Source: Valencia hispanica (taxonomy: Eukaryota; Chordata; Actinopteri; Cyprinodontiformes; Valenciidae). Taken from it: 64,000 bases of DNA. Of this stretch, positions 47,230 to 59,500 are shown one piece after another. The stretch is taken from positions 15,969,235 to 16,033,234 of the forward strand of contig OY747712.1 in assembly GCA_963556495.2 (NCBI GenBank), read 5' to 3'. The notes beneath the pieces are model-generated. The model was not told the origin of the DNA and made no database searches. It saw only the letters and a program-made list of their open reading frames with translations. Every line of letters begins with the position of its first letter. Within the stretch, counting starts at the first letter, position 1. Made by a program: the position numbers and the translations under genes.

Positions 47230-47780
47230 CTCACCTGTTTGTTGTTCTCCCCTGCAACTCCTGGAGAAGGTGACACTCTGTTTCTCCTGAGTCATCTCCG
47301 TTGTTGGTTGTTGGCCCTGTTGATCTCCGTGGTAGTTCCCAAGCCTCCCTCATCGCTGTACTTCTCGCTGAAAGGAGTCTGCTTCCTCCAGACCAGGTTG
47401 GTGCCGCTTCTGTGACTGCCATCCCGGAATTCAGCAAACAGAACTCTCTACCTCACCTGTCTGTCCACCCTCAAGACACTCACCCCGACAGCCTAACCTG
47501 CAGAGAAAAAGGGGTGGGCGGGGGGATCCAAGACCCACGCAGTCTGCGAGCCACATCTGCACAGGGCTTACTTAACTCTCAAGCTCCACTCATCCTGGAT
47601 CAGTGTGAACACCTCAACTCTGTCTTCCTCAGAAACTTATCCAAAATCCTGCTACCTAAGACTCACCTGAAATATTTGCCCCTCGTCCAGTGCCGCCGCT
47701 TAAATAAAGTCCCTTTTTTACGGATTTCTCCTGTGTCAAGCATGGGTTGTGTTTGGTTTAGTCTCCCTGAGAGGACATGT
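47230..47780 (+). mobile_element. LTR-like retrotransposon segment
   Basis: C-rich, relatively GC-rich stretch with AATAAA at 47703-47708 and features remembered from fish gypsy LTRs (GATCCAAGACCCACGCAG, CTCATCCTGGATCAGTGTGA). The plus-strand frame at 47301-47783 has no gag or pol motif. Ends and duplications not found, so a 3' UTR of an unrelated transcript is possible. Confidence 0.3.
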
Positions 47781-48720
47781 TGAATCATTGCTTTAGATGT
47801 TCTGGGTTTTCATTTAACCTCCTGGACGAGTCAGTGATGTGCTCTTGAAGTTATTTTGGTAGGCCAGCGACTCATGAGAAGGTTCAACAGCAGTGTTTTC
47901 TCACTGTGGTTTACTAGAATAACAAAGCCTCAAAGTACTTTCATATTTTCAGATTGGGCATGATGTGTTGTTTGTTGAGATTTTTAGCCAGCCTTTTTGT
48001 TAGTCAGATTCAAATAAAGTGATTTATTGATTCCACAGTTCAGGAAGCAATCAGAACTTAGTTTAGCTAGTGTAACTGCAATAAATGTGTTTTTATATAT
48101 AGGGTTTTCTATGTTTAATTATCTGGAACTTATCTTTTACAGTTGAATAAAAGGAAAAACTGTAAGGAAGCAAATATTCACAGTCCAATGCCTTGGTGCA
48201 AGTTATCACCTCACACTGCACTGAAAACCAGCAAAAATGAAGTCAGTGTTCAACAAAAAAGGCATTTTGCTTAAGACTGTATTGCATTTTTTTAAAGTCT
48301 TCTTGAAACCAAACTAAGACCTCTCAGAATCTTTGAGACTTTTGCACAGTACTATGAGTCAATTCTCATTTTATTATAGCCACGAGCACCTGATATCTAT
48401 AGAAATCAATGCTAGCTTAAAAATACTTGGTTGCCATTCACAGGGACTTGCAAGTGAAGTCATCTAATATTTATGTCCCATCTAATTGCATTCCATGATT
48501 ACAACCTTGGCCTTAAGAAAGCCTTTTGAATAAATTGAATTAATTTGGCAGCCGTGAGTAGTGCCTACGTGCTGATTCACAGTGGTCCACCTTTAGGTTT
48601 GAAATTAAATACACTAATGATACATTTAGACCAAATAAATTAATCATGAAGAAAGGAAATCCAAATATACACGGTATCTAAATCAGTGTTATTTCAAGCC
48701 TCCATGAGCGTATAGAGACA
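47781..48720. other. AT-rich spacer
   Basis: Nothing recognised. Confidence 0.35.
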
Positions 48721-49017
48721 TTACCTCAAAAAACTTATTCTTAACTCTGCAGGTTCGAAGTCTTTCTTCATCTCTTTATGCCTGTCTTCGCTTCCTTTTT
48801 CTTGACTGCTCACACATCCAAGAAAGACGCCGTGTGATCCCAGCCCCGCCACCGTTCGTTGGTCTTCCAACATGCAGCTGGGGTCACGGATGATTAAAGC
48901 TTTGGCAGGTGGACTCCACTTTGAAACCATCAATAGACCCCTGGGAGCGGAATGAAACAGCAAACCCTCCATCTCTGTCAGCCCCAGGGCTCTCTGTGGT
49001 GCAGAGGGAAAGGACAT
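48721..49017 (-). other. Unassigned open frame, possible exon
   Basis: A 98-codon minus-strand frame in a stretch of higher GC than its flanks. The region is preceded on the minus strand by an acceptor-like TTTTTCAG at about 49079, but the frame entering from there hits a stop early. Mixed, fairly hydrophilic composition with a charged C-terminus (EKGSEDRHKEMKKDFEPAEL). No family recognised. Confidence 0.2.
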
Positions 49018-49189
49018 GCAGATGGTGAGAGGGCAGACTCCACCTCTGGATCCTTGTCATCCACTGTTGCGTTCAGCTGAAAAACAGTGGATGAGTTATG
49101 GAGTGGAGGAAAATATGAAGGGATTCCTGGTGTGATTTAGGGCAGATTATGTTTGTCTGTCTACAGTTCTGGTCAGACTAATTAGCGTG

Positions 49190-49800
49190 CGGTCGTCATT
49201 AACAATGTATGTCATTAATTTTAGCCATTTGAAGATTATTTGACCACTCTTCTTAGCAGAAATGACTGAGGTGGAACTGGACTCGGCTTTTGGGCCTCGT
49301 CAACAAATTTCAAATTGGGCTGAGATTGGACCCGTTGTACAAGCCCAAGCCCAATACTGAACTGGAGAAAATTTTCATGGAAGATTCAAGAATTTTGCAA
49401 AATAAAACTTGATAGGCTTTGGGGTGTCATGGTAAACCTTTCAAATCTAGGAACACTGTACCAACCAGGAGGCATGGTGATGGTAGTATAATGCTAAAGG
49501 GTCTGTTTAGCTGCCAGTGGTACTTGTGTCTCCCGAATGTGGGTGGAATAGTAAAAACAGAGGATCACTTCTTCTTAAGCTTCACCATAAATCAACAGCT
49601 ACATTGGTAAGCCTGAAGACTGTTACAAGTTCAACAAGCCAATGATGCCTGACAAACAACAAAACTGGCTTTGAAATGAATAAAGTTTAAGCATCTAGAA
49701 ATGACCCTCAAATGGCTCAAATGTATTGATAATGTGTGGATAATGCTTAAACTCCAGGAAACCAGCCAGTTTTAATAAGTTGGATCAGTTCTCTGAGTAC
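49190..49800 (+). mobile_element. Possible decayed Tc1-like sequence
   Basis: Contains phrases like a Tc1 interior (GGAGGCATGGTGATGGTAGT after ACTGTACCAACC, then AATGCTAAAGGGTCTGTTTAGC). Very mutated, no ends. Confidence 0.35.
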
Positions 49801-49802
49801 AA

Positions 49803-49918
<116 letters not shown>

Positions 49919-49969
49919 CCTCTCCCTCCTTATGGAACTTAAATGATACAGTATAGGTCAATCCACCAG

Positions 49970-50200
49970 GTCATGGTTTTAACTTGTCCATGAAGGAGGT
50001 CCAGACATCCCTCTCTTCAGCCACACTCTCCAGTCATTCTGGTGGATCTCAAGGCATCCCAAGGCCAAATGATTCTGGATTTGAGTAGAGCACTCCTCCC
50101 AGAGGCATGTGCTAATCAGATGCATCCACTGCCTTCTTTCGCTTAAGAGGAGCAGCAGCTCTGGACTGGGCTCCACCTGAGCGATAGAGCTCCTAACCCC
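49970..50200 (-). mobile_element. Possible LINE 3' region fragment
   Basis: The minus strand resembles a retroposon 3' region remembered from fish (GGCCTTGGGATGCCTTGAG, GGAGAGTGTGGCTGAAGAGA, GGACCTCCTTCATGGACAAG). No frame features. Confidence 0.35.
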
Positions 50201-50939
50201 ACGACAAAGGCACAGCCCATGACCATAAGTGAGGTTTAAGTGAGGTTTTCAAAGTCAACAAGCTAGTCAGTGAAACATCAGATTCCTTGGTAAAAAAAAT
50301 GTTTTGTGCAGCACAACAGTAATAAAAAACAATCAAACGTAATAAATAATGCTTAACAAAACAATAAAGTCTGAGGTTGAATAAGAAAGAAAGCGGTGAA
50401 GTAATTCCTGAAAACACAATACAATAATAAAGTTAAGGACAAGATAAACATAAAGCAGATAGAGAAAAGATAAATACAAAAACACTTAACAAGTTAGTTA
50501 AAACTCAACTGAATTACTAAACACTTTAAGAAATCGCACTGAAACTCAAACTGCAATGATTGTGGACTAAACGAAACTGTCCATGGTGCTGAATGCAACG
50601 GAAAAGCTTCAAAAACAGTTTTTTAAGAGAACGCTTGGCGGATTTCTTAATAAACATTCTATATGGCCTGAATAAGAAGGTATCAGGTACAAAAGTACCT
50701 AAAAAGAAAAGGGTTTAATAAAATAAAAAAGAATGGCTTATCCTTCTGAAAATTCGTATAGTTTGGAACTGTGTGCAGCAGCACCAACGAGTGGGATACG
50801 GATCTTGCTCAGTGACTGTGATGACCTTCAGCTGGGCGCGGCTGCTCTTATCGTGTGGTAATCTGTAGCAGTTTGGCATTACGGCACAATTAAAATGCGT
50901 ATTCAAAGCGAGCTGTCAGCATGGCTGTTCGCCGCGCTG
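50201..50939. other. AT-rich spacer
   Basis: Nothing recognised; GC content rises after 50820. Confidence 0.35.
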
Positions 50940-51142
50940 CTCGGCACCCTGTAGTGGGAGAGGGTGACATCTGTGACTCCGCGCCAAGGGAGCCCGGCAG
51001 GCGCGCCTACTTGTTCTTTCAGTGCTGCTTCCAGAAAAAAAAACCCACCGATTAATTACTCCACAGATTCAGGACAATCTTTTTCCCTCTTGCTCTTGAT
51101 CGGGCTTTGTTCGACCTGAATCTCTACATTCTTGCATGCAAG
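50940..51142 (+). promoter_or_regulatory. Candidate noncoding first exon with splice donor
   Basis: A locally CpG-containing stretch (CCGCGCTGCTCGG, GGCAGGCGCGCC) leads to TTGCATGCAAG/GTAAGAGC, a strong donor with GT at 51143. No long frame is present, so it would be 5' UTR. The gene body would lie to the right. Inferred only from composition and the donor. Confidence 0.3.
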
Positions 51143-52169
51143 GTAAGAGCTTTTTTTTTTCTTGTTTGTTCTGGAATGCATCGAGTCTTAAGGCGTTACA
51201 TACGAAACAAGGAGTGTTTGTGATCTGAAAGGGTTATCAGCGCAGATGCAAAAGATCAGACTCCAGCCTAAATTAGACTAAATAATTTTATTGAATTCTA
51301 AACAGTCTCCGATCGTTTTATGAAACTTACATGTTGAATGCCTGGGTTAGGACACGCGTTGTATTTTGGATAGCTTTACTCCGTTTCTTTTTTTTTTTTT
51401 TTTTTTATGTTTGTAAAAAAACAAAAAACAAAACCCAAACAAACTCAGTTACAGTTTACTCACAGGTCAAATGTCCGGGAACACACGCTGATAAACACAG
51501 TGAGGCATACAACTGTTGTGGTTTAATCACCTCTCACATTCATGTAGTACTAGAATACATTCGATGACAGATGTCTGAGTTGCTATAGAGTTGGACTTAG
51601 CTGCAAAGGCATGAGCCACACTGTTATTAGTGATGGTCAAACATGCGTTTCTGCATGTCCCATATGCTCCAAATATTTAATTTGATTAAAATTATTAAAA
51701 TTTAAAAAATGAAAAAAAAAGTAAATAACATGAATTATAAATTTAATCACATATCAAAATATAAAACAATAATAATTTTATAAGATGGACTTTTTAAGTT
51801 GGAAAAATAGCAAACATAGAACTTTCGTAATAAATATAAAGAATATCGTGCGCAATTTTGCACAGAAATGAGAACTAACCACCACTTCTTCTGGAGTAGT
51901 TGAGGTTTAGATTCGTTTGCTTTTCACTATTATCTTTAGGACCCGGCGGAGCATTCACGTGAAACTGGACATTGTGGCTTCATTTGAGAGTGATGCTTAT
52001 CTCTCTCCTCTCCCCTGTTCGCAGCTCGCCTGAGCTGAGAAATCAAACAACCTACCCCCCAAGTATCGCTCTCATTCCGGATGTACGTTCATAAATCTGG
52101 AGGCTATGAAGTGAATCCCCTCAGCTGATACAGCGGCTTGGGGGGCCTGGGGGCGCATTTTTCTGTGTG
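51143..52169. other. AT-rich sequence between candidate first exons
   Basis: Includes T-runs and short frames; 51940-52100 is less AT-rich. No gene. Confidence 0.3.
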
Positions 52170-52526
52170 GCATTCCAATGAACACAGCGCCAATAAGCTG
52201 CATTGCTGTATAAAGTCTTGAGTGGTGGACAGTCGATGTTCGGAAAGGTCCTGTGTGAGCGAGAGAAAAGATGTGGTGATCGGATGAAAGTACGCGTAGT
52301 TAGTGAGACAGAAAAGTTGAAGGAAAGTTAGAGCAAACAGAAACGTCGCAGGTCTCCGTGTGAATTTACGCGTTATACGCCAGCCTTACTTTTTTGCCAC
52401 GCGATCATTTCGCTACTATTAGAGAAAAATAGACACCACAGAAAAGGCTTTAAGCTTTGAATGAGAATCTGTTTAGCTAATGCTGTAAATAACTTAAGCA
52501 GCTCGTCCTGGGAGCGCAATTAAAAT
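52170..52526 (+). promoter_or_regulatory. Candidate promoter and untranslated first exon
   Basis: CCAAT occurs at 52175 and 52190 and TATAAAG at 52209-52215. This is followed by about 310 bp without repeats, ending at AAAT/GTGAGT (donor GT at 52527). The spacing of CCAAT, TATA, a start near 52240 and the donor is what a plus-strand gene 5' end would show. No start codon leads into a long frame, so coding exons would be downstream and possibly outside the window. Gene identity unknown. Confidence 0.4.
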
Positions 52527-53606
52527 GTGAGTATTTTGGTCGCCTTTGCATTTTGTGGCTTATACAGTGCCGTCTGATGGAGATGATCTGTTTTTAATTG
52601 GCTTTCTGTTTTTATAGTGAGCTTATTAAAAGGCGTAAGTGTTATGCTGTAACTGAAACTGTAACTGAAACAATGTATTTATACAGCATCTCTCAGTAAA
52701 TATAGTTTTATTGATTTATCCTTTTAAAGACTGTTGAAATTCATAACCTGCATTAGTATGCATCAGTTCATCAATTATTTAGTAAAACAAATAATGCCTC
52801 AAAAACCTGTTGCGCAAAAGGTTTGTAAAGCAATGTCTAGGTGTACCTCTACGGAAAATTCTGATTCGGAACATTAAAAAATCCTCTGATTGCTGAGATT
52901 AAGATTTATCAAGTAGTTGATTATTGGATGTACATTTGAGTATATGACCAAACTAGAAACGCACATTTTCGTTAGTTGCGCATACTGTTTTAGAGTTACA
53001 CAAAATATGTGCCGATTTTCTTTAGCGTTGCCAGTGGCGCAACCAACAAGCCGCCACAAAGGGCAGCAATGGCCACCCCTTAAAATTGTTAATGTATTTA
53101 AAACAGAAAGGACAATTTTCTTGCAGTGCAAACCTTATTTGTTTATTTGCTTGTTTGTTTGTTGCATACTACTTTTAAATGGTCATCACAGTTTGTACAC
53201 TTATCAAAGGAAAATATAAAATTTAATGCAAGTTTTATTTATAACCCAATGTGCTATTTTTGTATGCACATGTTAATGAATATTAAAGTGCAAGTTAAAT
53301 ATCCATATCGAGGAAAGGACAGTCTTAAAACAAAAATTAATTGTAGTTATTTAGTTAGTTATAATAGTTATTTACTTAGTCACTAATGTATATATTTTTT
53401 AAACCAATTCTGAATATTAGTGTAAGATTTTGGAAAGAAAATTACAAGCTTCAATACAATATCTCCTCAGGTCCTTCTGTATTTTAAATTTTATATATTA
53501 TACTTGGTTTTACATGCATTACTATGGAAAGTCCATAACGCACCTACTATTCCAACCTCCATAAAAAACAAAACAAAAAAACCCCACAGCTTTTGGAGTT
53601 TTACGT
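52527..53606. other. AT-rich, possible intron
   Basis: No element recognised; would be intronic if the first-exon call is right. Confidence 0.3.
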
Positions 53607-53628
53607 CCCCCCCCCCCCCCCCCCCCCC
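53607..53628. repeat. C22 homopolymer
   Basis: Perfect 22-C run; a G12 run follows at 53803-53814. Confidence 0.95.
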
Positions 53629-54257
53629 TGTTGCTAATATGATGTGTGCTTCTTTGCATGTTAGATGACCAGAAGAACTTTGAATTATACATGGCGCAGA
53701 ATATTTCATAGGCTGTCTGGCTGTGGCAGCAGGACCGTCACACTGTCCCCACATCACTCACATCCCCTCAGTGAAATTGTGGTTCATGTGCAGAAAAGTG
53801 CTGGGGGGGGGGGGATTATTGCTGCAAATAACAAGTGAGCTAATGTGGCTGGTGTTGTTGGTGAAGTTAAAGGTGGAGCAGGAATAGAGTTTTTATGTGC
53901 AGGTGGTTCGAGTACACTGGCTTGCATTTGGGACACACACAGAGAAACAGTTAAGCGACTAAAACAGAAAAGGATAAGACCTTGAATGGAGGTCTTAGAG
54001 AGAAGTTAGAATCTGAAGAAGGAAAGGAAAAAACATGTTCCCACACAGACGGGCCTCTGCTTGCCAGTGGATCCCACTGTGACTCATCTTGAGGGGTTGG
54101 CTTTTGGCTCTGAGGATGTTGGGAGAATTTATCCATTTATCGTTGCTCTCATCAGCCAGAGCAAACCAAAGCTGAACATCAGTCTGCCTAAATTGGCAGC
54201 AGATCAGAAGTGATTGCTTGGAAGTCAATGCAATCAATAAACACAAAGAGAAGGCAT

Positions 54258-54282
54258 TGTGTGCGTGTGTGTGTGTGTGTGT

Positions 54283-54319
<37 letters not shown>
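54258..54319. repeat. (GT)n microsatellite
   Basis: 62 bp of GT with single interruptions. Frames of Thr-His or Cys-Val across it are artefacts. Confidence 0.95.
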
Positions 54320-54320
<1 letters not shown>

Positions 54321-55724
54321 ATGCATAAATCCTCACCAGGTGCAAAATTCTTCAAAGATAAACAACAAAATAAGCACCACACTGTTTCATCAAGATGTTT
54401 TCTTATCATTTATTTTTCTTTTTAAGCGGTTGTAGATAGTTTTACTATGGGATGTGACCCCTATATAGGAGTCACATTGAATTTAGAAAGTCACAATCGG
54501 AGACAGGGGGCAAAAGCCTTACTTAAGCAGGATTACTATAAAATGAATGAAACCCATCCAGCATGATTTTTAAGAGTCTAGCAGGGGGAGTTGATAACCA
54601 TTACGAGCCACGGGGCACGACAGGCCGTCTGCTGACTTTTAAAACACTCTGCTATGCTTGATCTGCCCAGGGGACGGGATGCAAGCAGACACAAGGGGGT
54701 GTTTCAGGGGTTTAAGAAGAAGTGAAGGGAAAGAGATGGAGGAAGGGGTGGGAGACGGATAGAGGTGATGTGGCTCTTCCTCTCCCTGTATATGAAGAGG
54801 TGCTTAAATATTTATGACTTTTAATATAGAATCTGACCTCGTATTTTTTCCCAGTGAAATTATTGCATTCCGGAGCTACTCGTCGCATTTTGAGTAGTAT
54901 AACTGAGGCAGAGATATGGGAAAAAAGGAAAACAGGAGTTGAAGATGATATTTGGTAATATCACACTCTGAACATGGGCTATAATGAGTTGTGCTGCATT
55001 TACACCCTACTTGCAGAAATTTGTGCTTTAGGATAAAGTGGTTTTGAAATTATATGCATTTTAAAAGATTGTTCTACAAGCCTGCATTACCTCATAGTAG
55101 TGTGTGAAGATTTCATTACTCAGTGTGTGAAAGATCAAATTTTAACTTCCCATGGTAAATCCACTGCTGCCTCTTATTAGCCATAAATGTTCCCTAATAA
55201 ATAAAAAGATAAGTGACCCCCCCACTACCCCCAGCTGATGCCTAATTTGATAAGGAGCATTGTGAAAGTCAACCTTAGTATCATGAAGCAGTGTGATGAG
55301 ATATTTGTGTGTTGGAAAAGAGAGGGCTTTCTTGTGACACATCCCTGATGATCAGAGACTGACATTTATATTCATTGAATTTGATACACAACTCCACCTG
55401 AAAAAAATGGCTTATTTATCACTCAATTCTAGCTGTGTTATCAAATTTCTAACCTACGCCTTCTTGGGGTCCTGTTGCTTGATATGAGCAACATTTAAAG
55501 ATTTTTTTCTTCCTGCTTTTTTTGAGCTGGTTTTCCCACCCCAGGTCTTGAGAATGAAGGCTGTCGTCTTTATATCCTGATATGACTCACTTTGAAGGGT
55601 CGGACAAGTCTAGACAGCTGTCAGTAGTTTCCTAACTAAAATAAACATATTTTATTACATTTCAACTATACCCAAACCTTTTTCGTCATGCATGAGTTCA
55701 AAATATGTTTATATTTTCTAAAAT
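54320..55724. other. Spacer, apparently single-copy
   Basis: No gene or element recognised; 54560-54900 is more balanced in composition. Confidence 0.3.
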
Positions 55725-56358
55725 TGTCAGGGTGCATACAATACCCGTTTTACCATTTTATTACATTACCACAAACTTAGATGCATTTTAGTTGGAATTT
55801 ATTTGACATACCATTACAAATTAATGCACAATTATGAAGTAGTAGGAGAATTATGAGGTTTCCAATATTTTGTACAGATTAAAATCTGTCATTTCTTCTG
55901 ACACCCCTAAATAAGATCAAGTGTGACTAATTGCCTTCAGAAGTCATCTAATTAATAAATAATTAATAGCTTTCCACATGTTTTTATATTATGCTCAGTA
56001 TAAAAACAGCAGTTTTGTTAAGAAACTGAAAATGTGGAAGAAATTGCTGTGGTCAAATGCAACCAAAATTGAACTTTGAGGCCAGGATGCAAAAACACTG
56101 TGACAAAATAGCACTGCACATCATCCTAAAGAGAACATGACAATAAATTGTAGTGGTGGCAGCATTGTGCTCTGGGAATTGTTTTCTTTAGGAGGGACAA
56201 CAAAGCCAGTCAGAGTGTATCGGAAGATAGATTGAGCTAAATACAGGGCAAATCAGAAAAGAAAAGCTGTTAAATGCTGTTAAGGACTTGAGACTGGGGC
56301 AGAAGTTAATCTTCTAGCAGGATGGAAACCCTAAACATCACAATGGAATGGTTCAGGC

Positions 56359-58555
56359 CATGCATGACTGGTGTCCTATGGAAAGCCGTTTGAGGATTTA
56401 TTATATATCTTTGATATCCAACTTTAAGTCCATGTACTAGTACACACTTTGTCCTCACTAGTAAGACAATTTGGATCACTAGTATAACGACTAGGGTGGA
56501 CCAGTATAACGACTGTCTTTTTTCTACTTCTAGAGCCACTTTTGGTCTACTAGTGTGCAACCAAACATTGCTAGCAAAATACTGTTCTGCACTAGTGACA
56601 CTACTAGACCCAACTAGTAGGCATGTGTCACGCACTAGTAGCCTCCTGGACCCTACTGATATTGCAAAAAAGGCCCACTAGTAGTATTAGTAAGGCATTT
56701 TGACCTCACTGGTGCTACTGGTAAGATACAAAATGTCCACTAGTAGTGCTAGTGGGGTTTGTTTTTTCTTACTAGTACTACTAGTAACAGCGAAGATGCT
56801 CACTAGTATTACTAGTGAAAGCCAAAATGTCCACTAGTAGTTCTAGTGAGGATGTGTTTTACCTTACTAATACAACTAGTAACAGCCAAACAGTCTACTA
56901 GTAGCACTAGTGAGACTATTATCATATTAATAGTACTACAAGAAAAAGGCCAACGTGTCAACTAGTTTTACTAGTGAGGCATGTTTTACTTTACTAGTAA
57001 TACTAGTAAGGGCCAAAATGTGCAATAGTAGCACTAGTAAGTGGCAAAATATCCACTAGTAGCACAAGTAGGGGGCTTTTACACCTTACTAGTAGTACTA
57101 GTGACATCAAAAATGCTCACTAGTGTTAATAGTGGCACGGTTTTGTTTTTACTAGTGTAACTAGTAGAAGGAAATTTGTCTCAATAGTGAGCTTCTGAAC
57201 GTCACATGTAAAGGCTTTGGCTGTACTAGTGTGCATCTGCGTATCACTAGTTCGCAACTAGCACGCCAGTAGTATGCAGCTACACACTACAAGTGCAACA
57301 TTTCTGTAACATGTGGGACATTTCTGCACACTAGTAGGACAACTTTGGCATACTAGTAGGACAGCTACATCTTACTAGTGAGGCAAAACGTGCACTACTG
57401 GACAATTCTTAACCACTAGTCCTACTAGTGACATCATAAATTTCTATTAGTTAACATCTAGTGCTTCATTAGTAGTACTAATAGCACACAGATGTCAACT
57501 AGTGCGCAGGATATGTAAAAAGGTAAGACTACCAGTTACAATTTCATTTTTTTCTTTTCCAATCAGTACTAGCTGTTATTTGCTGTAGCAGCTTAAACTT
57601 AAAGAGCCAATAGGAATAAGCTTTAGTGCATGCTGTCCACACCTCCTCACTAGCATTTTGTTGAATTAATTCGACTAGTGCTACTAGTGGATAGTTGGAT
57701 CCTTACTTGTACTACTAGTGGACACTTTTGCCTTCACTAGTAGCACTTGTAAGATCCTAAATACCCCAACTAGTGCTCCTAATGGTTGCTCTGGCCCTTA
57801 CAAGTAGCACTAGTGATATCAAAAAAGTCCACTTGTAGTACTAGTGGGGTGTGTTTAAGCTTACTAGTACAACTAGTACGGCCCAAAATGTCCACTAGTA
57901 CTACTAGTGGACATTTTGGCTTTCACTAGTACTACTTGTGAGCATCCTCGTTGTTACTAGTAGTACTAGTAAGGGAAAACACACCACACTACTACTACTA
58001 CTGCACATTTTGTCTTTTGCTAGTAGCACTAGTGAGGTCAAAAATGCCTTACTAGTGCTACTAGTGGGCATTTTGGCTATACTAGTAGGGTCCAGGAGGC
58101 TACTAGTGCATGACACATGCCTATTAGTTAGGTTCAGTAGTGTCACTAGTGCAGCTCAGCAGTTTACTTGTAAGGTTTGATTGCATACTAGTAGGCCAAA
58201 AGGGGCTCTAGTTGTAGAAAAAAGACAGTCGTTATACTGGTCCACCCTAGTCGTTATACTAGTGATCCAAATTGTCTTACTAGTGAGGACAAAGTGTGTA
58301 CTAGTACATGGACTTAAATTTGGATATCACATATATCTAATAACTGTTCAAATGGCTTTCCATAGTGTCCTACCAGCTTTAGATGTGTCTCTGCTCCAAC
58401 ACAGCTGAGTCAAATGGTCTAACTACCTTCTCAGCATGTCAAACTACTGCATACGCCTGATAATGAACCCTCATTTGATTCGAATGTGTTGAAGCAGGGA
58501 ATTACTTAATACATGCAGGATACCGACCCTTGTGGACTGACTTTGGACACCACTG
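56359..58555. mobile_element. hAT-like MITE hosting the foldback element
   Basis: Flanked by GTTCAGGC (56351-56358) and GTTTAGGC (58556-58563), a 7/8 target duplication. It ends CTTTGGACACCACTG, a hAT-type terminus. Without the nested element it is about 200 bp (56359-56376 plus 58371-58555) and contains CTTTAGATGTGTCTCTGCTC, part of a MITE remembered as common in fish. Confidence 0.6.
56377..58364. mobile_element. ACTAGT-rich foldback element, about 2 kb
   Basis: TATGGAAAGCC at the left and GGCTTTCCATA at the right are inverted ends, with GTGTCC repeated on both flanks (56371-56376, 58365-58370). The arms are inverted copies: about 100 bp (56426-56527 against 58316-58214) are identical, with good similarity for several hundred bp more. 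I count about 60 ACTAGT hexamers, often paired as ACTAGTAGTACTAGT. A centre of about 130 bp (57541-57672) has none. Spacer words such as AAAATGTCC recur. No credible ORF: open frames within the arms are mirror images of each other. Superfamily unknown. Confidence 0.85.
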
Positions 58556-59030
58556 GTTTAGGCCAAAGTTTATTCTTTTTCTTTTTTTAATGGCCCAGTC
58601 AGAGTCTAAACCTATTTCCAATTGAGAATCTTTGGCAATACTTGAAAATGAATGCCCTGAGACGATCTCCTGCCAAAAAGAGTGAATGTGAGCTGTTTTG
58701 CAAATAACAGCTAAATTTTCGCCCTCTAAATGTGCAAAGCTGTTGGAGACATACAGTACCTCAAAATACTTCTAATTGTAACTACAGTGAAAGGTAATCA
58801 TTCAAAGTACTGAGTCAGGTTGGCTGAATACAAATGGATAACAGTTTTCTGATTTTTAGTATGATTGATATATAAAGTTTGCATACTAGGTATCATTTTC
58901 CTCCCAATTCACTATTATGCACTAGCTTGCCATTGTCTAGCATTCTAAATAAACACTAAAGTGTGTCGCTGTGATGTTACCAAATGTATAAGTACCATGG
59001 TTTCAATTCTTTTGTAAGGTACTGTACTTA

Positions 59031-59500
59031 TGCCCTTACATTTAACTACATGACTGAGAAAGTGTGAGGCTTAATTGACAAATGACAGAAACCTTTAATT
59101 GTAGAAAGTAAATCTGGCTACCCCTATAGTTAGTGGATCTGCTATCAACTTTATGATGTATAAATAATCCAGTGAGGATCTACTTTGTTGTTGTACACTT
59201 GGGGTGTCCTTCCCTGAACCATATCATCTCTAACAGCTTAAATTTTATACTATGTTTTACAATAGTGATTGTCTGTCTTCAAGAAGGAGAAGAAACAATA
59301 GGTCAGACTTTTCAGATAACTATGTACCCATGGTAACATTGTAATCTTTGTAGATGTTGAATTGAAAAAATTTTTTTTTTTGCTTAGTGCTTACCACGTT
59401 TGTTGGCACCCCTGCAAAGATGTGTAATTAGCCTTAAAATAAAATGATCTTTTATTAGTTACAAAACCTCAGAGATTTTGTCCCCAACCCAACATTGAAT
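59031..59500. other. AT-rich spacer
   Basis: Nothing recognised. Confidence 0.35.

Larger units (their letters stand above)
55730..59030 (+). mobile_element. Decayed Tc1-like transposon split by nested insertions
   Basis: Left part (55730-56358) and right part (58564-59030) are collinear with the Tc1 family at 28882. It reads MWKK, then WSNATKIEL where WSDETKIEL is expected (first catalytic Asp changed to Asn), then stops. The second-Asp block (TCTAGCAGGATGGAAACCC) is degraded. Right part: TGGCCCAGTCAGAGTC and ATTGAGAATCTTTGGCAA (Glu block). The terminus is TTTTGTAAGGTACTG then TA. Dead element. Confidence 0.7.

Noticed and set aside
53995..54425. Frames rich in Thr-His or Cys-Val repeats
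   Set aside because: Translation of the GT microsatellite.
56306..56635. Minus-strand frame and its twin at 58181-58408 sharing about 30 residues
   Set aside because: The identical peptides arise because the foldback arms are inverted copies; no protein family resembles them.
56377..58364. CRISPR array or simple satellite for the ACTAGT-rich region
   Set aside because: Spacing is irregular, spacers recur, the arms are inverted around a centre, and flanking duplications mark an insertion.
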